A stretch of DNA of 64,000 nt from Polynucleobacter sp. MG-Unter2-18 (lineage in GTDB: Bacteria > Pseudomonadota > Gammaproteobacteria > Burkholderiales > Burkholderiaceae), in assembly GCF_018687675.1 (NCBI RefSeq), contig NZ_CP061302.1:1934192-1998191 (forward strand), read 5' to 3'. A program made the translations under genes and the position numbers. Of the stretch, positions 46,940 through 53,955 are shown piece by piece; the first letter of the stretch is position 1; each line of letters begins with the position of its first letter. The notes under the pieces were generated by a model that worked only from the letters and a program-made list of their open reading frames with translations, made no database searches and had not been told where the DNA came from.

Positions 46940-47056
46940 AGTTGCTGATATTTTAGTTCTGCTACGCGGAAGTTATTAAAGCTTTGAAGTAAGTCTCTAA
47001 TATCTAGATACTTACTCCCATTCCGCGTTTGATTTGGAAGGCCCCACCCATGATTC

Positions 47057-47071
47057 GTCCTTTTAAAGGAC
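47057..47071. repeat. Single palindrome GTCCTTTTAAAGGAC
   Basis: Right-end palindrome of the 61-bp family without its left partner. The sequence after it matches the inverted copy that ends at 48493. Confidence 0.65.
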
Positions 47072-47109
47072 ACTTCATATGTGGGGTACCCCTAGCATGA
47101 CCAATTGAA

Positions 47110-47268
47110 TAGTCCGAGCGGTCAATCAGGATTTGGCATCCTGAAACTAGATTTAGAGTTCTCAGAAAGATAGCCACGCTGGGCTAAGGTAGTCGCACCA
47201 TCTGCTACTTTGGCGCCACTATGGATTCTTGGTGGCCCGGGGCGGAATCTACCAGGGCCGAGGATGTC
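47110..47268. repeat. 160-bp direct repeat, copy 2 (with tRNA-Phe fragment)
   Basis: Matches 40175-40334 with a few substitutions and one indel. The tRNA-Phe part (47226-47268) has lost a few bases in the T-loop (GAATCTACCA). Hydrolase stop 13 bases right. Confidence 0.85.
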
Positions 47269-47280
47269 TGATCCACCCAG

Positions 47281-48015
47281 CTAATTTGCCAAAATAAATT
47301 TGGCGGCGGCATTGACCATCTGGTCTTCTACCTTATTGAACCCATGGTATGCCAATCCCATACATGGCAAGCCTACGTCTTCTCCCCCATCAATCATGAC
47401 TAATTCTGATTTAGTTTCTTTACTTCGCCCCTTAATGATTGATTCTGATGCGCTTATTGGTGTAGCGGCGCACGCTTCTTTTTGATGGTGGATTGCCATT
47501 ACCGGCTTACTAAAGTTATTGCCTAAAGTTTCCCCAATATGTGTCCCGGCAATAATGATCCCAGCTACTGCCCCAGACTTCTCGCTCTGATTCGCAAATT
47601 GAACTGCTGTTACCGTTCCCATGCTGTGTCCAAAAATCCAGACGGGTACATTGAATTTATTTCTGTAATATTTAACGACACTTTCAACTCGTGCTATGTG
47701 TTCAGATTTGCCGCGTACATTCCCACGCCTTGCGTCACCCAAATCATAGGGCGAATCCACCAATACTGAATTAATTCCATACTGCTGCCATAATCCTGCC
47801 GAACGATTTAGCGGATTTTGCTTGGTGGTTGACCCGTCAGACTTTAAATCTAATACCCCATCGCCACCAATGAATAGAAGAACAACTGCTTTTGGCTTGG
47901 CAGTCTCAATTAGAAATGTTTTTGTAGGTGTCTCACCAGTCTGTGGAACCTCTAGCAACTGTCCATAGACAAAAGCCGGCACGAAAAGCGATATCAGACA
48001 AATAATTATTTTCAT
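47281..48015 (-). CDS. Exported alpha/beta hydrolase, paralogue of 25193
   Basis: 244 aa from ATG 48015. Signal peptide (IIICLISLFVPAFVYG), nucleophile elbow GHSMG, then HHQKEACAATP and GLPCMGLAYHGF. The last blocks align with the hydrolase at 25193, so these are divergent members of one exported family held in two segments of the array. Substrate unknown. Confidence 0.75.
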   Translation of the reverse strand: MKIIICLISLFVPAFVYGQLLEVPQTGETPTKTFLIETAKPKAVVLLFIGGDGVLDLKSDGSTTKQNPLNRSAGLWQQYGINSVLVDSPYDLGDARRGNVRGKSEHIARVESVVKYYRNKFNVPVWIFGHSMGTVTAVQFANQSEKSGAVAGIIIAGTHIGETLGNNFSKPVMAIHHQKEACAATPISASESIIKGRSKETKSELVMIDGGEDVGLPCMGLAYHGFNKVEDQMVNAAAKFILAN

Positions 48016-48059
48016 TGAGCGTGTCTCCATTAGCTTTAAATATTAGCATCATCTACGTT

Positions 48060-48120
48060 GTCGTTTTAAACGACATCAACTGACGCAAGGATGTCTAATT
48101 GACGTGTCCTTTTAAAGGAC
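48060..48120. repeat. 61-bp two-palindrome element, intact copy
   Basis: GTCGTTTTAAACGAC (48060-48074) and GTCCTTTTAAAGGAC (48106-48120). It continues through GGGGGTATCCGAAAG and CCAAGCCCTAAATG into the hairpin and tRNA fragment, as at 30682-30880. Confidence 0.85.
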
Positions 48121-48179
48121 GGTTCATACTGGGGGTATCCGAAAGTAATGGTGGCTAACCATGCCAAGCCCTAAATGAA

Positions 48180-48262
48180 AATAGCCCAACTAGTGGGCTA
48201 TTGAGATTCTTGGTGGCCCGGGGCGGAATCGAACCACCGACACAAGGATTTTCAACTCTGCC
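48180..48262 (-). repeat. Longest tRNA-Phe 3' fragment, with hairpin
   Basis: Hairpin AATAGCCCA-ACTAG-TGGGCTATT, then 48211-48255 matches 53719-53763 of the intact tRNA-Phe base for base (45 bp, CCA end through variable loop into the anticodon loop), after which it diverges. Unlike the other copies it keeps CCGACACAAGG rather than GGGCCGAGG. Confidence 0.92.
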
Positions 48263-48498
48263 CCCCCAGACTAAACTCCCGCTAGATCTCAAAAGGTTCA
48301 CCCCACCCGAGTCTAACTTTGTGCACAAAACTTTGATGGAGTGATCTAAGAGACTGAATTGGTTGAGTTATTTTGACCCACGCAAGGAGTGAGGGAAAGT
48401 TTGGTGGCGTGATGGGGATTCGACTGACGCAGGGGAGATAACTCCTTGTTGTGATCGGGGATACCTCACACATGAAGTGTCCTTTAAAAGGACAAAAT

Positions 48499-48522
48499 AA
48501 AACCACCCCGAAGGGTGGTTTT
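48499..48522. terminator. CCACC-type hairpin without tRNA part
   Basis: AAAACCACCC-CGAA-GGGTGGTTTT, 19 bases left of the stop of the gene at 48541. Perfect ten-base stem with A- and T-runs, so it can end transcription either way. Confidence 0.75.
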
Positions 48523-48540
48523 ATCCAGAACAAGGGCCAA

Positions 48541-49983
48541 CTAATTTAGTTTGTACACATAACATGCTGTACGAACATTATTTTTGTATTTATTTTGTTC
48601 ACAATTTTGCAATGCATTTTGAGTTGCTTGTTGCGGTGTTGGGCTGTTATAGCTCATAGTGCAATAACTATTTGTACCGTCATAAGCTACAGCATAGGCC
48701 TTATTGTTTCCATAACCAGGCTTGTTATAATTTGCATTGAAGTGATTCGTGCACTGAGAAGGCAATACCTGAGGATTTGCTAGGGCACGTTTTCTCTCCT
48801 CCTCTTCCCTTGCCGCCTCTTGCTTCGCAAATTCCTGACGTTGAGCCTCTTCAGCTTTTGCAAGCTCCTCCTGTCTTAATGTTTCTTGCTTAGTCTCTTC
48901 TTGACGTTTTGCCTCTTCAGCTTTTGCAATTTCCTCTTGCTGGGTAATTTCAGCCTTACGATCAAGCTCTAGCTTATATTGCCAACCACCATATCCGATG
49001 CCGCCAATCACGGATGCCGCAACCAATCCAATCACAATTTTTTTTGCTACCTGGGGGTCAATTGAAATTGGGTTCTTAAAAACATCTGGGTTGCCCTGAC
49101 TAGAGCCTAAAGCCCCTGCCTGAAAAGGTTGCTGGTGAGGTGCTGAGTTATTTGTACCTGTTGAGCCGCCATGAATAACTCCACCCGATGAGATCGAGAG
49201 TATTGCTTTCATTAAGTCAATGGCTAAGTAAAAAATTACAAAAAATACATATGCTAAAAATGGGTAGGCTAGGCCTCCCAGTACCTGGGCTACGCCTTCT
49301 ATAGACTCTAACCCACCGGCATATATTTCAAAACCACTGCCTTTAATTAATCTGAATAATCCAAATATTAAATTTATAGTTCCAAAAATAGTAGCGGCAC
49401 CAAAAATTATTCCAGCCATTCTTACTGATGATTTGTAGCCAAAAGCCAAAATTGCTATTGCATCCTCACCTGCTGATGTATTTTTATCAACATTAGTAGA
49501 GACCAGGCTGGGGTGGAGACTAAAGCACACTGAAAATACCAGTGCCACCAGAATTAGCACAGTCCATTTAAGAATATCTGGAGAGCTCATCTTAATCGCT
49601 AAAACCATACCTCCAAGAGCCACGAAAATTATGCCGAGCACTCCTATGAGGCCAATAACATCTATATATTCTTTGCTACTGATTTTTGTTGGATTGTTAT
49701 GAACAACCGTCTTGCAACTAACCAAAAATTTTGAGCCAATGTAGTAACCCACTGCAATAGCAATCACCCACCCAATACCCGCTAAAAATGCAATGAAGGA
49801 ATCTGTCTTAATGGCCGCTGTTAAACCCATTAAGAGTCCCACTATTGCCGCAAGAGGAGCCGCATAAGATGCCGCCTGCTCTAGTCTTTGCTCACTTTTT
49901 ACAAAAAACTCGACGCTAATTGCTTTTCTAAAAAATTTAATCAGATTATCAATAATCTGATTGCTGTGGTCCATCGGGTTCAT
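48541..49983 (-). CDS. Multi-TM protein with coiled coil and DUF4189-like tail
   Basis: 480 aa from ATG 49983 (GGAGA). About seven membrane segments in the first 270 residues, one further segment near 315-335, a Glu/Lys/Gln-rich coiled coil (about 345-400) and a C-terminal domain with AYAVAYDGTNSYCTMSYNSP and QNALQNCEQNKYKNN, similar to DUF4189. The tail has three Cys and is probably periplasmic. Function unknown; no close family for the whole protein. Confidence 0.6.
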   Translation of the reverse strand: MNPMDHSNQIIDNLIKFFRKAISVEFFVKSEQRLEQAASYAAPLAAIVGLLMGLTAAIKTDSFIAFLAGIGWVIAIAVGYYIGSKFLVSCKTVVHNNPTKISSKEYIDVIGLIGVLGIIFVALGGMVLAIKMSSPDILKWTVLILVALVFSVCFSLHPSLVSTNVDKNTSAGEDAIAILAFGYKSSVRMAGIIFGAATIFGTINLIFGLFRLIKGSGFEIYAGGLESIEGVAQVLGGLAYPFLAYVFFVIFYLAIDLMKAILSISSGGVIHGGSTGTNNSAPHQQPFQAGALGSSQGNPDVFKNPISIDPQVAKKIVIGLVAASVIGGIGYGGWQYKLELDRKAEITQQEEIAKAEEAKRQEETKQETLRQEELAKAEEAQRQEFAKQEAAREEEERKRALANPQVLPSQCTNHFNANYNKPGYGNNKAYAVAYDGTNSYCTMSYNSPTPQQATQNALQNCEQNKYKNNVRTACYVYKLN

Positions 49984-50187
49984 TTTGTCTCCATTTTGGC
50001 TTTTTGGGATTTGTGAAATTTTTATTCGATTCGAATATATCAAACTATTCTGAAATTTTATGTATTTTTACTTTACCTTTAGGAAATTATTCAATAAGAG
50101 GTGCTTTTGCAGGGCATTTCAATTAATTCGGTTGTAAATTCATCTAATTATGTTAAAAATTAGAGTAATTAATTTTTATCTACATTT

Positions 50188-50832
50188 ATGAAAATCCTAT
50201 TTTTAGCCCTCTCCGCATCTTTCATTCTTGGGGCATGCTCCACTACCCCTAATAAATCTGCCGAAAGCGCTAATCTTAAAGATCGGGCTATTGCTACAGA
50301 CTTTACGGATGAGGGCATCAAAATCACCTATACCTTTACTGGAAAACTCGATTCCATCGAGGTGTATGGGCAAGCCGAAGCATGGAGAGGAAACGTAGAG
50401 GCTATCGCTGAAGCAGATGCCATGGCTAAATTAACTAAGTTTGTTAATGGCAGGAATGTGTCTACAGAGCGCCGCGTCAAGGTCATTGGTCGCTCAATTG
50501 AAGAGGCGCAAGACAACAAACTGGACAAATATAAGAGTCAGGATGGTACGATTAATGTCACAGACAAACAGGTAGATTACGAGCCCTATGTTGATAAAAA
50601 TCAACAGTCATCCCAAGATACCAGCGCCATGCGTAACGCTAAGGTCATTAACGAGACAATCGTCACTACAGTAACCAATATCACCTCCAAGGGTCGCCTT
50701 ACTGGCGTTCGTAAAATTCGCGACTTCCAGCGCAATGATGGAAAAACTTATGTTGCTGTCTATGTATGGAGCGATAAAGACCAGGCTACCTCTGAATACA
50801 TCCGTAATCGGATGCAAGGCAAATCACAGTAA
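50188..50832 (+). CDS. LPP20-like lipoprotein
   Basis: 214 aa, lipobox LGAC at residues 14-17. GQAEAWRGNVEAIAEADAMA and VKVIGRSIEEAQDNK fit the LPP20/FlgP style of outer-membrane lipoprotein. Two bases separate it from the next gene on the same strand. A flagellar role is not supported, since no flagellar genes are near. Confidence 0.55.
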   Translation: MKILFLALSASFILGACSTTPNKSAESANLKDRAIATDFTDEGIKITYTFTGKLDSIEVYGQAEAWRGNVEAIAEADAMAKLTKFVNGRNVSTERRVKVIGRSIEEAQDNKLDKYKSQDGTINVTDKQVDYEPYVDKNQQSSQDTSAMRNAKVINETIVTTVTNITSKGRLTGVRKIRDFQRNDGKTYVAVYVWSDKDQATSEYIRNRMQGKSQ

Positions 50833-50834
50833 TC

Positions 50835-51986
50835 ATGCGTTTTAAAGTAATTGCATTAGCTATTTGTCTATGCTGTGCAGTTACGGCTAAAGGCCAAATA
50901 CTTGGGGCCTTAGCCCCCAGCCCCCTGACTATTGCCCTAACTGTTGGGCAGTGGTTAGTAAAAGACTCTCAAAAAGCCTATTACGTTCAGGTTGAGTCTA
51001 CTGCGGCTACACCCGCCCAAGCGAGAGCTGAAGGCTTTAAATTAGCGGTTGGCCAAGCAGTTGGAACATTGGTAGTGGCTGAGAGTGAAGTGAAAAATCA
51101 ACAACTTGTTCGTAATGAAATCATTCAATACTCATCTGGCTATATTCAGGATTTTAAAATCTTAGGCGAGACTCACGTAGGCTCCATGACGAGAGTTGTG
51201 ATGGATGTCTGGGTGACTGAGAGCAAAATTGCTGACAGACTACTTAATGTAAGTAAAGCTGATGGTGCGGTGGATGGTGAAAAGTCTGCGGCTCAATATC
51301 GCTCTAACTTAAATCAAATGCAATCGGGTGATCGTTTGCTAGAGTTGATTTTGAATGACTTTCCTAGCAAATCATTTGATATCAAGGCTGGTAAGTCTAT
51401 TGTGACAATGCCCGCCAGAAGCATTCAAATTCAAATACCCATCAATATTTCTTGGAATAAGGAATACATCTCTAGCCTAACTGAGGTACTAGATAAAGTA
51501 CGCCAAGGCAGAACTGCAAATTACTATGGGGGACCAAACTGGGCCGCAGTTATCCGCTACAAAAATAAGTCGGATTGGAGTATGTCTACAGCCTCGTTTA
51601 GAGACACAATTAAATTAGAGCTCATAGAATCCAATCTGATTAAATCTGAACCACTTATTAAGTTAATCATCAAGGATGAAGCCGGATATCACCTTTTTGG
51701 GCAATGCTTTCGTTATCCCGGATTATCAGGGGCTTATTTGGGCGAGCCCGTTCCTCTCATTGGTTACGTTAAAGATCGTTATGGGAATACTGCGGGTCAA
51801 TTTTTCAGCTATGGGGGCGAATTTGGCGAAAGAACCAATTTGAAATCTGCTGACTTAAGTATTTTTGGGGACTTTAAAGATGAACCGGTCCTAATAATTG
51901 ATTTGCCGCCCAATATTGCGCTAGAGCGGCTAGGGGGGATGAGTAAAACTGAGATAACTGTAGTTCGTGGAAGTAGTTGCAGATAA
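50835..51986 (+). CDS. Exported protein with FlgT-N-like domain
   Basis: 383 aa with a signal peptide (ALAICLCCAVTAKG). Residues about 45-140 (TPAQARAEGFKLAVGQAVGT, SGYIQDFKILGETHV) recall the N-terminal domain of FlgT-type proteins. The rest is unassigned. Forms a pair with the LPP20-like gene, both likely envelope proteins working together. Confidence 0.5.
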   Translation: MRFKVIALAICLCCAVTAKGQILGALAPSPLTIALTVGQWLVKDSQKAYYVQVESTAATPAQARAEGFKLAVGQAVGTLVVAESEVKNQQLVRNEIIQYSSGYIQDFKILGETHVGSMTRVVMDVWVTESKIADRLLNVSKADGAVDGEKSAAQYRSNLNQMQSGDRLLELILNDFPSKSFDIKAGKSIVTMPARSIQIQIPINISWNKEYISSLTEVLDKVRQGRTANYYGGPNWAAVIRYKNKSDWSMSTASFRDTIKLELIESNLIKSEPLIKLIIKDEAGYHLFGQCFRYPGLSGAYLGEPVPLIGYVKDRYGNTAGQFFSYGGEFGERTNLKSADLSIFGDFKDEPVLIIDLPPNIALERLGGMSKTEITVVRGSSCR

Positions 51987-52009
51987 CTACAGTGCCAAGC
52001 CCAAAAGAA

Positions 52010-52080
52010 AATAGCCCAACAAGTGGGCTATTGAGATTCTTGGTGGCCCGGGGCGGAATCGAACTAGGGCCGAGGATGAC
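52010..52080 (-). repeat. tRNA-Phe 3' fragment with GCCCA-type hairpin
   Basis: Hairpin AATAGCCCA-ACAAG-TGGGCTATT preceded by GTGCCAAGCCCAAAAG, then a fragment with perfect acceptor and T-stem part, GAACTAGGGCCGAGGATGAC. Here the gene to the left is on the plus strand; the minus-strand gene to the right ends 90 bases away. Confidence 0.85.
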
Positions 52081-52169
52081 TGACTCTATCTCTGGACTGT
52101 CTCTTTAAACAACATATCAATCTAATCAAATAAATGATTTTACTTCGACTGGTCTGAAAAATAATTTAG

Positions 52170-53264
52170 CTAAATTTTATTTTTTCTAAGTTGATCATCA
52201 ATTGTTTTTTGTTTTAGCTCTTCTACTTTCTTTTTTTCAAGCTCAACCGCCTCAGAGAATTCTTTTTTATATTTTTTATTACTATCTATAATTGATTCAT
52301 AATTTTGTGGCTCTGCGAATTTACAGATAAAACTTGTTTTTCTAAGACAAGAATAAGGCCTAAAATTCGTTCCCCCAAAACATGTTGAGTATCTCACTAC
52401 TGAAACAGTTAGCGTATCTCTTTCAACTCTAATTGATTCAATTGTATCTTCATATTTGTCATCCAAGGGATATGATTCAACAACCTTAAATTGATGATAA
52501 TTATCAGGCTTATCACTTACATCTTTAATTAATTCATATTCTTTAAACGATGAATCCAATTTTGACTTTGCTGCTTCATATGAAGTGAACCTAGCAATAT
52601 CGTATCCGCTCTTAGAAAAGGATAAAAAATTAGCCGTGGCATTATTTGACTCCCCCGAACATGTCAAAGCATATTCAACTTTATCTGCCATTCTTTTTTC
52701 TTCATACCTTTCTTGCTCCCTATTCAAAGCAGAATTTACGAAGCTATGTGACTTGAGTGTTAATGCCTGTGCCTCCACGTTTGTGACAACTTTAATGAAA
52801 TCTGCTTGATTTACGTCAGGATGAATTATATTTAAGGGGCCAGCGACGCCTCTAAAAAGAAAAATGTTACCCGTTTTCAACTTTGAATTTTCAAAAGACC
52901 TCCACTGTATGTCTACCTTCTTGCCTCCCTCATACAGCCTGACTCTTTTACTATCTCCCTCATAAAATGCCAGCCATAGTATTTGTTTATTCTGACAATT
53001 TTTACGATAGAAATCTCCTCCGTTTTCCCTTTTAAATTCTCCAGCTGAAAAACAGTAGTTTGGGCCTCTGTATGCTACGTCTTCGAAATCTTTTTTTGTA
53101 TCAAAATTACCATAACTTTTTATTTCAGCCATTTCTTTGGCATCGGCAAATCCCAGCGATACCGCTAATTTATCTTCATTCTTTAGTATTTTTTCCGATT
53201 CATTGCCACAACCAGTCGCCAAGATTGTCGAAATTATGACTACATAAAATTTCAATATTTTCAT
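52170..53264 (-). CDS. Lipoprotein, function unknown
   Basis: 364 aa with lipobox ATGC at residues 16-19. Very AT-rich with high Lys/Asn/Ser, unlike genes outside the region, which suggests transfer. Charged C-terminal helix (FSEAVELEKKKVEELKQKT). Three cysteine-containing stretches (TCSGES, STCFGGT, TSFICKF). No family recognised. Nearest large cargo gene to tRNA-Phe, so possibly the latest arrival. Confidence 0.65.
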   Translation of the reverse strand: MKILKFYVVIISTILATGCGNESEKILKNEDKLAVSLGFADAKEMAEIKSYGNFDTKKDFEDVAYRGPNYCFSAGEFKRENGGDFYRKNCQNKQILWLAFYEGDSKRVRLYEGGKKVDIQWRSFENSKLKTGNIFLFRGVAGPLNIIHPDVNQADFIKVVTNVEAQALTLKSHSFVNSALNREQERYEEKRMADKVEYALTCSGESNNATANFLSFSKSGYDIARFTSYEAAKSKLDSSFKEYELIKDVSDKPDNYHQFKVVESYPLDDKYEDTIESIRVERDTLTVSVVRYSTCFGGTNFRPYSCLRKTSFICKFAEPQNYESIIDSNKKYKKEFSEAVELEKKKVEELKQKTIDDQLRKNKI

Positions 53265-53491
53265 AATTATTTTGTTTGGGTGTTGGATTAAATGAAAAAA
53301 TATTAATTGAATATTTAAAGAATATCAATTACCTATCAATTTATACTAGACCCCTATATTTTTCTATATACAATTTTTAATCTGGATTTCGACTACCCTC
53401 TTCATTCCCACAATAATCAAGCCAATAATTACATAGAAACACCGAGGGGTCGCAGGATAGCTGGCCCTGCGGTGGTGGCGATAATTGGACT

Positions 53492-53686
53492 ATGAGGAAT
53501 TATGAAGTTATCTCCATTGATCCTACCGACCAAATGAACCACTGGGTTATTACCTATCGAACAGCTAATGGCCTCACCGACAAGCAATCTGTCGTGGCAA
53601 TTGACTCCAACGATGCTTTTATTGTGTTTCGTAACCAAATGATTAAAGAAGCTAAGGCTAAAGTTAAGTTTATTAAACCTAAATGA
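53492..53686 (+). CDS. Small protein, function unknown
   Basis: 64 aa ([20 protein letters not shown], then [18 protein letters not shown]). Weak ribosome-binding site. It runs into the tRNA-Phe terminator, which may end its transcript as well. No family recognised. Confidence 0.5.
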   Translation: MRNYEVISIDPTDQMNHWVITYRTANGLTDKQSVVAIDSNDAFIVFRNQMIKEAKAKVKFIKPK

Positions 53687-53687
53687 A

Positions 53688-53709
53688 AAAACCACCCGAA
53701 GGTGGTTTT
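53688..53709. terminator. Terminator after tRNA-Phe
   Basis: AAAACCACC-CGAA-GGTGGTTTT, nine bases past the CCA end of tRNA-Phe on the minus strand. Same hairpin accompanies the fragments at 24.5, 27.3, 29.6 and 31.5 kb. Confidence 0.85.
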
Positions 53710-53718
53710 AGTGTTTCT

Positions 53719-53794
53719 TGGTGGCCCGGGGCGGAATCGAACCACCGACACAAGGATTTTCAATCCTCTGCTCTACCGACTGAGCTACCAGGCC
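53719..53794 (-). tRNA. tRNA-Phe (GAA), anchor of the fragment array
   Basis: 76 bases with encoded CCA. Acceptor GGCCTGG pairs with CCGGGCC (one G-U), D-arm TAGCTCAGTCGGTAGAGCA, anticodon loop TTGAAAA (GAA) and T-arm GGTTCGATTCC are standard. Its 3' half, from CCA through the T-arm, is the sequence repeated at least 13 times to the left. Confidence 0.97.
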
Positions 53795-53804
53795 AAGAGA
53801 TGGA

Positions 53805-53810
53805 ATTATA
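53805..53810 (-). promoter_or_regulatory. -10 box of tRNA-Phe
   Basis: TATAAT on the minus strand, ten bases before the first tRNA base; no clear -35. Supports the 53719-53794 copy as the working gene, since none of the fragments has a 5' half or promoter. Confidence 0.55.
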
Positions 53811-53955
53811 AATGAAACTGTGTTTTAGCTCGGAAAACGTTCAAACTGCGCTTATCCTGCTTCACTAGCAGAGAAATCCTATGGGGGCGTCCCCCTACGG
53901 CGGGTGAATGGGGATAAGGCAGGAGACTGAAGTTGCTCTTTATGGTGTCCGTCTA

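Larger units (their letters stand above)
46940..47280. other. Intergenic stretch with repeats
   Basis: Holds GTCCTTTTAAAGGAC alone (47057-47071) with ACTTCATATGTGGGGTACC after it, then the second copy of the 160-bp direct repeat with the tRNA-Phe fragment. No coding frame. Confidence 0.6.
48016..48540. other. Repeat-dense intergenic stretch
   Basis: Holds a 61-bp element (48060-48120), the longest tRNA-Phe fragment (48180-48262), a further CGACTGACGCAGGGG (48420-48434), an inverted copy of the GTCC palindrome with its flank (to 48493) and a CCACC-type hairpin (48499-48522). No believable gene; an 83-codon frame on the minus strand lies wholly over repeats. Confidence 0.7.

Noticed and set aside
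28873..48493. REP/BIME elements
   Set aside because: Palindromes are AT-centred and 15 bp without the GTAG/GGAG head or REP-style stem, and no RAYT transposase is present.
48282..48533. 83-residue frame on the minus strand
   Set aside because: It lies fully over repeats, has no ribosome-binding site and reads through the palindromes and hairpin.
30802..52080. Functional extra tRNA-Phe genes
   Set aside because: All copies lack the D-arm, 5' acceptor strand and promoter; only the 3' half is kept.
24502..53794. CRISPR array
   Set aside because: The repeats are far apart, irregularly spaced and separated by genes; no cas genes and no short uniform spacers.
24502..53794. Class 1-type or chromosomal integron
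   Set aside because: No intI gene and no attC sites with the usual R-box sequences. The layout is only analogous.
24500..53794. Prophage
   Set aside because: No structural, packaging, lysis or replication genes; cargo is metabolic and envelope-related.
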